DNA of 15,092 nt from JTS-RE9 sp964649195 (lineage in GTDB: Bacteria; Planctomycetota; Phycisphaerae; Phycisphaerales; Phycisphaeraceae): contig CAZYPK010000131.1 of assembly GCA_964649195.1 (NCBI GenBank), positions 1-15,092 on the forward strand. Reading direction: 5' to 3'. The translations under genes were made by a program, and so were the position numbers. The notes below the pieces were generated by a model that did not search any database, was not told where the DNA came from, and saw only the letters and a list, made by a program, of their open reading frames with translations. Positions 6,905 through 13,818 of the stretch are shown here, one piece after another (positions within the stretch are counted from its first letter, which is position 1; the number at the start of each line of letters is the position of its first letter).

Positions 6905-7459
6905 TCATGCCCTTGAAAGATACGAACCATCCGCCGTGCTGATGCGGACCACTTCGCCGATTTCGATGAAGGGTGGCACGCGGGTCTTGAGGCCGGTCTC
7001 CAGTTCCGCTTCCTTGAGCTGATTGGTGGCCGTCGCGCCCTTGATGCCCGGAGCGGTGTCCTTGACGGCCAAGTCCACGGTCTTGGGCAGTTCCACCGAC
7101 AGCGGCTTGCCCTCGGCCCACATCACCGTCATCACCGTGTTGGGCTTGAGGTAGAGCATGCCGTCGCCCATGATGTCCTTGTCGATGTTGAACTGATCGT
7201 AGTTCTCCATGTCCATGAACACCGGTCCGGTGCCGTCGCTGTAGAGATATTCCGCATCGCGGCGATCCATATCGACCTGCTGCACTTCCTCGCCGCTGGC
7301 GAGGCGTTTTTCGAGCACCGCGCCGTCGCTGAGCCGCTTGAACTTGATCTGGATGAAGGCGCGAAGGTTGCCGGGGGTGCGGTGGGTCACCTGGGTGAGT
7401 GCGTAGAGGTGGCCGTCCATGCGGATGGCCATGCCGGGGCGTAGGTCGTTCGATTTCAC
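6905..7459 (-). CDS. efp: Translation elongation factor P
   Basis: EF-P enters the ribosome next to the peptidyl-tRNA and relieves stalling at consecutive prolines. The product is 184 residues, the usual three-domain length. The N-terminal KOW-like domain starts MKSNDLRPGMAIRMDG. The middle OB domain includes YLYSDGTGPVFMDMENYDQF, and the C-terminal OB domain ends VPPFIEIGEVVRISTADGSY. The loop that reaches the peptidyl-transferase centre reads TPGNLRAF, with Asn31 where E. coli has the beta-lysylated Lys34 and Pseudomonas has the rhamnosylated Arg32. No modification enzyme is encoded in this window. The start is a GTG at 7459 with GGAG about 9 nt upstream. A promoter candidate lies at 7502-7530. 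Confidence 0.95.
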   Translation of the reverse strand: MKSNDLRPGMAIRMDGHLYALTQVTHRTPGNLRAFIQIKFKRLSDGAVLEKRLASGEEVQQVDMDRRDAEYLYSDGTGPVFMDMENYDQFNIDKDIMGDGMLYLKPNTVMTVMWAEGKPLSVELPKTVDLAVKDTAPGIKGATATNQLKEAELETGLKTRVPPFIEIGEVVRISTADGSYLSRA

Positions 7460-7501
7460 AGGCTGAAACTCCGTGGTCGCGGGATGAATTTGAAGGGGCG
7501 A

Positions 7502-7530
7502 ATCTTAGCAAGTGCGGACGTGCGTGGAAA
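7502..7530 (-). promoter_or_regulatory. Candidate efp promoter
   Basis: Read on the minus strand, TTTCCA (7530-7525) is separated by 17 nt from TAAGAT (7507-7502), which is preceded by TGC, an extended -10 feature. Transcription would start near 7495, leaving a leader of about 35 nt that contains the GGAG site. The match to sigma-70 consensus is 4 of 6 in each hexamer. Confidence 0.4.
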
Positions 7531-7657
7531 GCGGCGAGGCGCCCTGCAGCGCAGCTCACGGGTGCATGACCTCGCACGCACCCGCGATGAATCAGGGCGT
7601 TTGCATATACCGGTCAACGGTCGGCGTAAGACGGCGGGTTCTCCGGGCAACCTTCGC

Positions 7658-7831
7658 TCACGCCTTGCGACGCTGCCACCACTGCATCAGCAGCACCAGG
7701 GCGATGGAATCCATCGCCAGCAGATGGCAGATGTTGACCCAGTCGTCGGCCTCGTTGATGGTGCCGGACATTTTCAGGATGACGTACAGCAGCGTGCTCA
7801 AGGTGCAGCCCCATGATGGAGTGGTCGCCAC
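7658..7831 (-). CDS. Small hypothetical membrane-associated protein
   Basis: I do not recognise this protein. From a GTG at 7831 it would be 57 residues (VATTPSWGCTLSTLLYVILK...). A TTG at 7801 or an ATG at 7771 (MSGTINEADDW) are other possible starts. It has hydrophobic stretches TLLYVILKM and CHLLAMDSIALVLLM, then a WWQRRKA tail that looks like a positive-inside membrane boundary. The open frame continues upstream to 7900, but that part overlaps the start of the dispersed hairpin element and is probably not translated. It lies upstream of efp on the same strand, with about 200 nt between them that include a separate efp promoter candidate. A chance ORF cannot be excluded. Confidence 0.4.
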   Translation of the reverse strand: MATTPSWGCTLSTLLYVILKMSGTINEADDWVNICHLLAMDSIALVLLMQWWQRRKA

Positions 7832-7887
7832 CGGGTTTATCGGCTTAAAGTCAGGCGGTCTATAAATCCGGGTTCGGGACAAGCGTG

Positions 7888-8082
7888 AGCCGCGACTCAA
7901 CGAGTCGCGGACGCGAACAGCCTGAAGGGGCGTCGATCGTGCGGCATGTTGTCGGACTCGACCGGTTCACCCGCGGTCACCGGTCACAACCTCCTCCTCG
8001 CGTTCGTTGTCGCTCATCAAAGGTTCGCCCGACCATCCTTGGTTGCCGTACATCTCCGCGACGTGTTACGTCGCAGCTCGGA
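7888..8082. repeat. Dispersed two-hairpin element, copy 1
   Basis: This copy begins with hairpin A at 7890-7910 (stem CCGCGACTC/GAGTCGCGG, loop AAC) and ends with hairpin B at 8056-8076 (stem CCGCGACGT/ACGTCGCAG, loop GTT, one changed base). Blocks between them match copy 2 at 13078-13255, including CCTGAAGGGGCGT, CCGGTTCACC, CGCGTTCGTTGTCGCTCATC and CATCTCCGCGACGTG. Copy 1 is 15 nt longer in its middle. It lies just upstream of the PSCyt1 gene. Between 7832 and 8215 I see nothing else except the -10 candidate at 8129. Confidence 0.9.
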
Positions 8083-8128
8083 TTTCCCCGCAAGTAACCG
8101 TGCGGGTGATTGCCGCAACTGTCTTGTC

Positions 8129-8134
8129 TATAAT
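8129..8134 (+). promoter_or_regulatory. Candidate -10 box for the PSCyt1 gene
   Basis: A perfect TATAAT lies about 80 nt upstream of the gene and 50 nt after the dispersed element. No convincing -35 hexamer sits at the right distance, so this is only a partial promoter match. Confidence 0.3.
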
Positions 8135-8215
8135 CCGGGGCCCCGCCCTTTGGATCGTACAGAGGCCGGGATTTCGCTCCCGTTTTGTCTGCTTTTCGCC
8201 TGCGAGAATCGCACA

Positions 8216-11167
8216 ATGCAAGATTCAAAAAAGGTCCGATCACGCGGCAGGTTGATCCTTCTGGCCTGCGCCCTGTGGCTGCCCTGTTCCCCCGCCTTGG
8301 CTGCGGATGCGAAGGGCAGGGTCGAGTATGCCCGCGATGTGCTGCCCATTCTGTCGGGCGCCTGTTTCACCTGTCACGGGCCTGATCCCGCGACGCGAAA
8401 AGCCGGGCTTCGACTGGACAGTGCGGAGGAATCGCGCAAGCTGCTCAAAAGCGGCGTGCATGGCATCGTGCCGGGCAAGGCCGGCGACAGCGAAGTAATC
8501 GCCCGCATCTTCACGGATGATGAGGATGACCTGATGCCGCCGCGAAAGAGCAATCTCAAGCTCTCCGCGGCGGAGAAGGAGATTCTCAAACGATGGGTCG
8601 AGCAGGGCGGCGAATATCAGAGCCACTGGGCCTATCAATCCTTCGCCCAGCCGCCGGCGCCGCAGCCGAGGCAGGCGGGTTGGGCGCGAACGCCGATCGA
8701 TCGGTTCATTCTCGCCCGTCTCGAATCGCGCGGCATGAAGCCTTCGCCCGAAGCGGATCGCTACACGCTGGTGCGCCGCCTGGCTTTGGACCTCACCGGG
8801 CTTTCGCCAACGCTTGAGATGGCGGATCGCTTTGCCAACGATCGGCGGCCCGACGCCTACGAACGGCTGGTCGATGAACTGCTCGCATCACCGGCCTACG
8901 GCGAACACTTCGCCGCCGCCTGGCTCGATCTGGCCCGCTATGCGGACTCCAACGGCTATGCCGAGGATCAGCAGCGAATCATCTGGCGATACCGCGACTG
9001 GGTGATCCAGGCGATCAATCAGAACATGCCTTTCGATCGGTTCACGGTCGAACAACTGGCTGGCGACCTCCTGCCCGATGCCGGCGATTCGCAGGTGCTG
9101 GCCACCGCGTTTCATCGCAACACATTGACCAACACCGAAGGCGGCACGAACGATGAGGAGTTCCGCACCATCGCGGTGGTCGATCGGGTGAACACCACGA
9201 TGCAGGTGTGGATGGGCGTGACCGCCGCCTGCGCCCAGTGCCACGATCACAAGTACGACCCGTTTTCGCAGGAGGAGTATTTCAAGCTTTACGCGATCTT
9301 CAACCAGACCGCCGATGCGGATCGCGCCGACAATTCGCCGCTGCTTGAAGAAATCACGCCGGCCATCCGGCAGCGCAAGGATGATCTTGCCAAACAGATC
9401 GCCGGGCTGGAGCAGGAGGTGGCGAAGAAGAAGCAGCAGTGGCAGGAGCAGCAGGAGAAGGAGCGGCAGGAGCAGGAGCAGCGGCAGCAGGAAGAGGGCG
9501 AACAGGGCACACCCGAAAAGCCGATCGCCGGTCCGCTCAAGACGCGGCATGTGCGCATCGAAAACCTGGGCAAGGGCATCTACCTTCACCTGGCTGAAGT
9601 GCAGGTTTTCACCGGTGAGGAAAACATCGCGCTCAAGGGCAAGGCGACGCAGATATCCACCGACTACGGCGGACCGCCTGAGCGCGCCATCGATGGCAAA
9701 ACCAGCGGCATCTATACGGATAACAGCGTCACCCACACCGGACAGGCTGACAACCCCTGGCTGGAGGTCGCCCTCGAAGGCAGCCATGCGGTCGATCGCA
9801 TCGTCATCTGGAATCGAACGGATGGCGGTACGGCGGAGCGGCTCAAGAACTGGCGCATCATCGCGCTCGATGAAAAACGGCAGCCGATCTGGGTGCGGAC
9901 TTTCAATCAGCCCGCGAGCCCCAGCGTCACCGTCAAACTCCCCGCCGATGGCAAGGACCTGCCCCCGGAAACCCGGCAGGAAATCGCCCGCTACCTCAAG
10001 GGTGACACCGCGCCGCCCAAGTTCACCGAGCAGGAGAAGATCGACAAGCTCAAGAAGGAACTCGCCTCGATTCGCGGCGTCACCACGCCCATCATGCGCG
10101 AGCTGCCCGAAAAGTCCCGCCGCAAGACGCACATCCATCTGCGCGGCGAGTTCATGAGCCTGGGCAAGGAGGTGCAGCCGGGCACGCCGGCCATCTTCCC
10201 GCCGCTGCCTTCGGATGCGAAGCCGGATCGTCTGGCGCTGGCGAAGTGGCTGATCTCGCCGGGGAATCCGCTGACCTCCCGCGTGGCCGTCAATCGCTAC
10301 TGGGAGCAGCTCATGGGCCACGGCCTCGTCGAAACGCCCGAGGACTTCGGCGTTCGCGGCGGGCTGCCCAATCATCCCGAACTGCTCGACTGGCTCGCCA
10401 TCGACTTCATGAACCAGGGCTGGGATGTCAAGAAGCTCATCAGGCTCATCGTCACCAGCGCCGCCTATCGCCAAAGCTCGCAGGCGACCACGCAACAGAT
10501 CGAGCAGGACCCGGACAACAAGCTGTTTGCCCGCGGCCCTCGCTTCCGCCTCACTGCCGAGATGGTGCGCGACCAGTCGCTGCGGGTGGCGGGTTTGCTG
10601 ACGAACAAGGTCGGCGGCCCTTCCGTGCGCCCGCCGCGGCCGAAGCTCGGTCTTTCCGCGGCGTTCGGCCCTTCGACCGACTGGACCGACAGCGCCGGTG
10701 AAGACCGCCATCGCCGCGGGCTTTACACCGAATGGCGCCGCTCCTCGCCTTATCCTTCGATGACCACCTTCGACGCCACGCCGCGCACCGTCTGCACCAT
10801 CCGCCGGCCGCGCACCAACACGCCGCTCCAGGCATTGGTGACGATGAACGACCCGGTCTATGTCGAAGCGGCGCAGGGGTTGGCGCGGCGCATCATGAAG
10901 GAAGGCGGCAACACCATCGAATCCAAGGCGGCTTACGGCTTCCGCCTGTCGGTCGTCCGTCCGCCAGCCGCTGCGGAACTGGCACGCATCGTCGCACTCT
11001 ACAACCAGGCCCGCGAAAGCTACGCCGCCCAGCCTGCCGAGGCGAAAACTTTTGCAACGGTCCCCATCGGCGAACTGCCGCAGGGCGTGGATGCCGTCGA
11101 TGCCGCCGCGTGGACGCTGGTGGGCAACGTGCTGCTGAATCTGGATGAGACGCTGTCGAAGCGGTGA
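8216..11167 (+). CDS. PSCyt1 / DUF1549 / DUF1553 cytochrome-type protein with a discoidin-like insert
   Basis: The product is 983 residues and should be exported: the signal peptide is LILLACALWLPCSPALA. Residues ~35-120 form the Planctomycete cytochrome C domain with the haem motif C50-F-T-C53-H54 and a downstream LMPPRKSN, whose Met may be the axial ligand. Residues ~159-370 are DUF1549 (TPIDRFILARLESRG...), with a second CxxCH at 339-343 inside CAQCHDHKYDPF. A Gln/Glu-rich coiled coil follows (about residues 395-430). Residues ~445-580 resemble an F5/8-type C (discoidin) carbohydrate-binding module (IALKGKATQIS, AIDGK, WLEVALEGS, VDRIVIWNR). Residues ~669-955 are DUF1553 (LAKWLISPGNPLTSRVAVNRYW). 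Family members usually sit beside DUF1501 genes, as here; their function is not established. I chose the ATG at 8216 for its signal peptide; the open frame upstream is repeat DNA. Confidence 0.92.
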   Translation: MQDSKKVRSRGRLILLACALWLPCSPALAADAKGRVEYARDVLPILSGACFTCHGPDPATRKAGLRLDSAEESRKLLKSGVHGIVPGKAGDSEVIARIFTDDEDDLMPPRKSNLKLSAAEKEILKRWVEQGGEYQSHWAYQSFAQPPAPQPRQAGWARTPIDRFILARLESRGMKPSPEADRYTLVRRLALDLTGLSPTLEMADRFANDRRPDAYERLVDELLASPAYGEHFAAAWLDLARYADSNGYAEDQQRIIWRYRDWVIQAINQNMPFDRFTVEQLAGDLLPDAGDSQVLATAFHRNTLTNTEGGTNDEEFRTIAVVDRVNTTMQVWMGVTAACAQCHDHKYDPFSQEEYFKLYAIFNQTADADRADNSPLLEEITPAIRQRKDDLAKQIAGLEQEVAKKKQQWQEQQEKERQEQEQRQQEEGEQGTPEKPIAGPLKTRHVRIENLGKGIYLHLAEVQVFTGEENIALKGKATQISTDYGGPPERAIDGKTSGIYTDNSVTHTGQADNPWLEVALEGSHAVDRIVIWNRTDGGTAERLKNWRIIALDEKRQPIWVRTFNQPASPSVTVKLPADGKDLPPETRQEIARYLKGDTAPPKFTEQEKIDKLKKELASIRGVTTPIMRELPEKSRRKTHIHLRGEFMSLGKEVQPGTPAIFPPLPSDAKPDRLALAKWLISPGNPLTSRVAVNRYWEQLMGHGLVETPEDFGVRGGLPNHPELLDWLAIDFMNQGWDVKKLIRLIVTSAAYRQSSQATTQQIEQDPDNKLFARGPRFRLTAEMVRDQSLRVAGLLTNKVGGPSVRPPRPKLGLSAAFGPSTDWTDSAGEDRHRRGLYTEWRRSSPYPSMTTFDATPRTVCTIRRPRTNTPLQALVTMNDPVYVEAAQGLARRIMKEGGNTIESKAAYGFRLSVVRPPAAAELARIVALYNQARESYAAQPAEAKTFATVPIGELPQGVDAVDAAAWTLVGNVLLNLDETLSKR

Positions 11168-11240
11168 GAAAAAGGGGGAGGTTTCGCGGAGTGCGTCCGT
11201 CAATGGTTGGGTATGGTTCATCGTTTTCAGGAGTTCATCC

Positions 11241-11519
11241 ATGAATGTCGTTTTACGACCCGAATTGAACCGATTCGTTCACGAACGGATTTCCTCCGGC
11301 GAATTTTCGTCGGAGTCGGAACTCGTCAACGAGGCTTTGGAGGCGATGCGACGCGAACGTGAAGAGAAGATGTCGCCGGCTTATATCGCCTATGTGCGCG
11401 CCGCAATCGCCCAGGGTGACGAAGCCATCCGAGCAGGTGATGTCGCCCCATTCGATGGCAAGGCGATTCTTGAAAAGGCGCATCGTGAACACCGGGAACG
11501 CGGTCATGGCACGCGATGA
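11241..11519 (+). CDS. ParD-like ribbon-helix-helix antitoxin, no partner toxin visible
   Basis: The product is 92 residues. The N-terminal half (MNVVLRPELNRFVHERISSG, then SESELVNEALEAMRREREEK) has the strand-helix-helix layout of ParD/CopG-type DNA-binding antitoxins. The C-terminal half (AAIAQGDEAIRAGDVAPFDG...) matches the usual toxin-binding tail. CAGGAG lies about 8 nt before the ATG. In this family the toxin gene (ParE/RelE) normally starts at or overlapping the antitoxin stop. Here only an 18-codon frame follows (from 11516), and the DUF1501 gene begins 83 nt later. It is therefore either an orphan antitoxin, a remnant of a broken pair, or a regulator of this operon. Confidence 0.75.
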   Translation: MNVVLRPELNRFVHERISSGEFSSESELVNEALEAMRREREEKMSPAYIAYVRAAIAQGDEAIRAGDVAPFDGKAILEKAHREHRERGHGTR

Positions 11520-11602
11520 TCGGATTGAGAATGCTCCAAACAAATGTAATCCCCCGAAGCCTGACTGAATAACCGCCACCTTCCGTGAAATGAGTTTTGC
11601 TT

Positions 11603-13054
11603 ATGACACCCAACCTCCTCCGACTCCGGCACACCACCCGCCGCCACTTTCTGCGTGACGGTTCGCTTGGCCTCGGCGCCGCCGCGCTGGCGATGCTCTC
11701 TCTTGGTGAGCGCAAGGCTCAGGCCGCCGCGCCGCTCAATCCGTTCGCCCCGCGCCCTTCGCATTTTCCCGCCAAGGCCAAACGGGTCATCTATCTTCAT
11801 CTGGCCGGTTCGCCGCCGCATCTGGACCTCTTCGACTACAAGCCTGAGCTGGTCAAGCGCACCGGCGAAAACTGCCCCGATTCGTTTCTCAAGGGCAAGC
11901 GGTTCGCCTTCACCAGCGGCGTGCCCAAGCTCATGGGCACGCCGCGCACCTTCAAGCAGCACGGTCAAGGGGGCCAGTGGATTTCCGATGCGATGCCGCT
12001 GCTCTCGACCGTCGCCGATGAGCTTTGCTTCATCAAGTCGATGTTCTCCGATCAGTTCAACCACGCCCCGGCCGAGCTTCTGCTCTACACCGGCTCGCCG
12101 CAGTTCGGCAGGCCGTCGATGGGTTCGTGGGCGACCTGGGGCCTCGGTTCCGAAACGCAGAATCTGCCCGGCTTCATCGTCCTCGTCTCCTCCGGCACGC
12201 AGCCCAGCGCGGGCCATGCCAACTGGTCCAGCGGCTTCCTCCCTTCCGTTTATCAGGGCGTGCAATGCCGCAGCGCCGGTGAGCCGGTGTTGTATGTGAG
12301 CAATCCCAAAGGCATGAACGAGGCGACGCGCAGGCTCAGCCTTGATGCGATGCGCGACCTCAACGAAATGCAGGCCGCCGACATGGGCAGCCCGGAAACG
12401 ATCACGCGAATCGCCCAATATGAGATGGCTTTCCGCATGCAGGCCGCGGTGCCGGAAGTGATGGACATCAACAAGGAAAAGCCGGAGATGATCGAAGCCT
12501 ACGGCGCCAGGCCCGGCGCTTCGAGCTTCGCCAACAATTGCCTCCTGGCGCGCAGGCTCATCGAGCAGGGCGTGCGCTTCGTGCAACTCCACGACTGGGG
12601 CTGGGATTTTCATGGCACCAATCCCGGCGAAGACATACGCGATGGCCTGACCCGTAAGGCGGCGACCATCGATAAGCCGATCACCGCGCTCATCAACGAC
12701 CTCAAATCACGCGGCTTGCTCGATTCCACGCTCATCGTCGTCGGCGGCGAGTTCGGCCGCACGCCGTTCCGCGAAGGCCGCACCGCGGGCGGCCAGGTTC
12801 TTGGCCGCGATCATCACCCGCACTGCTTCACGCTCTTCATGGCCGGCGGCGGCGTCAAGGGCGGCGCCACCTACGGAGCCAGCGACGACCTGGGGCTGGA
12901 GGTCGCGGAAAACATGGTGCATGTCCACGACCTGCAAGCCACCATCCTCCACCTGCTGGGCCTCGATCACCTGAACCTCACCTACCGCTACAGCGGCCGC
13001 GACTTCCGCCTCACCGATGTGCACGGCCACGTCGTCAAGCCTGTGCTGGCGTGA
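11603..13054 (+). CDS. Tat-exported DUF1501 protein
   Basis: The product is 483 residues. It starts with a twin-arginine signal (TTRRHFLRDGSLGLGAAALAML), so it should be folded before export. The body is a DUF1501 domain, related to the alkaline phosphatase/sulfatase fold: VIYLHLAGSPPHLDLFDYKP near the start, LHDWGWDFHG in the middle, LIVVGGEFGRTPF, and GRDHHPHCFTLFMAGGGVKGG near the end. The Asp/His-rich motifs look like retained metal-site residues. The substrate is unknown. It follows the PSCyt1 gene and the ParD-like gene on the same strand, the standard planctomycete pairing. An in-frame TTG two codons upstream is an alternative start; no strong ribosome binding site is visible. Confidence 0.93.
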   Translation: MTPNLLRLRHTTRRHFLRDGSLGLGAAALAMLSLGERKAQAAAPLNPFAPRPSHFPAKAKRVIYLHLAGSPPHLDLFDYKPELVKRTGENCPDSFLKGKRFAFTSGVPKLMGTPRTFKQHGQGGQWISDAMPLLSTVADELCFIKSMFSDQFNHAPAELLLYTGSPQFGRPSMGSWATWGLGSETQNLPGFIVLVSSGTQPSAGHANWSSGFLPSVYQGVQCRSAGEPVLYVSNPKGMNEATRRLSLDAMRDLNEMQAADMGSPETITRIAQYEMAFRMQAAVPEVMDINKEKPEMIEAYGARPGASSFANNCLLARRLIEQGVRFVQLHDWGWDFHGTNPGEDIRDGLTRKAATIDKPITALINDLKSRGLLDSTLIVVGGEFGRTPFREGRTAGGQVLGRDHHPHCFTLFMAGGGVKGGATYGASDDLGLEVAENMVHVHDLQATILHLLGLDHLNLTYRYSGRDFRLTDVHGHVVKPVLA

Positions 13055-13077
13055 TAGGCGGCACGACAGGCTCCAAG

Positions 13078-13255
13078 AGCCGCGACTCAACGAGTCGCGG
13101 ACGCAAACAACCTGAAGGGGCGTTAATCGCGCAACATGTTGCCAGCCTCAACCGGTTCACCCCCGGCCCCCCCCGCGTTCGTTGTCGCTCATCAAAGGTT
13201 CAACCCAGCACCCTTGGCTGTCGTGCATCTCCGCGACGTGTTACGTCGCGGCTGC
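13078..13255. repeat. Dispersed two-hairpin element, copy 2
   Basis: Hairpin A is at 13080-13100 (stem CCGCGACTC/GAGTCGCGG, loop AAC) and is identical to copy 1. Hairpin B is at 13231-13251 (stem CCGCGACGT/ACGTCGCGG, loop GTT) and is perfect here. The element is in the same orientation as copy 1 at 7888-8082 and lies directly after the DUF1501 stop. Differences between the copies fall about equally at all three positions of the one shared open frame (roughly 4, 8 and 9), so it does not behave as coding DNA. Confidence 0.9.
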
Positions 13256-13257
13256 CA

Positions 13258-13290
13258 AGCCGCGACTCAACGAGTCGCGGACGTGAACAG
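13258..13290. repeat. Partial third copy of the dispersed element (hairpin A only)
   Basis: Directly after copy 2 the element begins again: hairpin A at 13260-13280 followed by ACGTGAACAGC, matching the start of copy 1, and then similarity stops. The copies can therefore be arranged head to tail, with hairpin A as the joining piece. Confidence 0.8.
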
Positions 13291-13332
13291 CACACCTTGC
13301 AGGCCCGGCTGTAACAGTTCCGCTCCCGCCAC

Positions 13333-13477
13333 ATGGCCGTGGTGGGCAAGCGGTACGCCGAACTGGATCGGATCAAAGCCGAAATCGTTCTACTTCTTCG
13401 CCGCGAAAAACCCCGCCGACCCGCACGCCGCCGAGGAAGCGAGATTCCGCCGTCAGGTCGCCGAGGAAAACCGATGA
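13333..13477 (+). pseudogene. Possible frameshifted remnant of a small gene
   Basis: One frame opens with an ATG at 13333 and reads MAVVGKRYAELDRIKAEIVL before becoming Arg-rich. A second frame, natural-looking from about 13400, reads NPADPHAAEEARFRRQVAEE and stops at 13475-13477. Together they look like one short charged protein broken by a frameshift near 13385-13405. I do not recognise the family, and chance is a real alternative. The stretch 13055-13524 otherwise holds only the dispersed element. Confidence 0.25.
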
Positions 13478-13512
13478 TCGATCCCCACAGTGCCGGCGGG
13501 GCAATCGCCTGC

Positions 13513-13518
13513 TATAAT
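13513..13518 (+). promoter_or_regulatory. -10 box placed for a leaderless transcript
   Basis: A perfect TATAAT ends 6 nt before the ATG at 13525. With the usual spacing, transcription would begin at or very near the A of the start codon. No Shine-Dalgarno sequence is present. No good -35 box is visible. Confidence 0.4.
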
Positions 13519-13524
13519 TGAATC

Positions 13525-13818
13525 ATGTCAGTGACACAGGAATCCAACTCCCCGGCCGGCATCCTGAGCCGGGTGCATTTTCCCGACGCCGCCGACCTCT
13601 CGGCGGCGGAGGCGTGTTTCATTCTTCAGATCGGTTTCTCCGAAAACGACCGGGCCGCGATCCACGACCTGCTCGTCAAAAACCGCGAAGGCACGATCAC
13701 GCCGGCTGAGAAGGACGACCTGAGCAACTTCCTTTCGGTGAGCTATTTCTTCGACATCCTCCACTCCAAAGCCAGGCTCGCCCTCCAGCGAGCGGGCCAA
13801 TCCGGGACGGCGGCGTGA
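13525..13818 (+). CDS. Small helical protein paired with an HNH endonuclease
   Basis: The product is 97 residues, predicted soluble and mainly helical. After a short variable N terminus it reads ILSRVHFPDAADLSAAEACF, then IGFSENDRAAIHDLLVKNRE, then GTITPAEKDDLSNFLSVSYF and a basic C-terminal helix SKARLALQRAG. I recognise this layout as a small uncharacterised protein commonly found directly before HNH endonuclease genes in planctomycetes and cyanobacteria; this is from memory. Its stop overlaps the next start (GTGA), so the two are translationally coupled. A partner, immunity or regulatory role is inference only. Confidence 0.7.
   Translation: MSVTQESNSPAGILSRVHFPDAADLSAAEACFILQIGFSENDRAAIHDLLVKNREGTITPAEKDDLSNFLSVSYFFDILHSKARLALQRAGQSGTAA

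Noticed and set aside
7460..7657. tRNA or riboswitch upstream of efp
   Set aside because: I found no cloverleaf, T-loop consensus or known aptamer pattern; only a promoter candidate could be supported.
7885..8097. Similar small proteins encoded by the two copies of the dispersed element (also 13051-13314)
   Set aside because: The shared frame stays open and the 15-nt indel keeps it, but substitutions are spread over all codon positions and the frame simply runs through hairpins A and B. It is best explained as conserved DNA or RNA, not protein.
8888..11242. 784-codon minus-strand frame opposite the PSCyt1 gene
   Set aside because: It is a shadow of a well-recognised protein with two CxxCH motifs and DUF1549/DUF1553 signatures.
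11504..12613. 369-codon minus-strand frame opposite the DUF1501 gene
   Set aside because: It is a shadow of a gene with a clear Tat signal and DUF1501 motifs.
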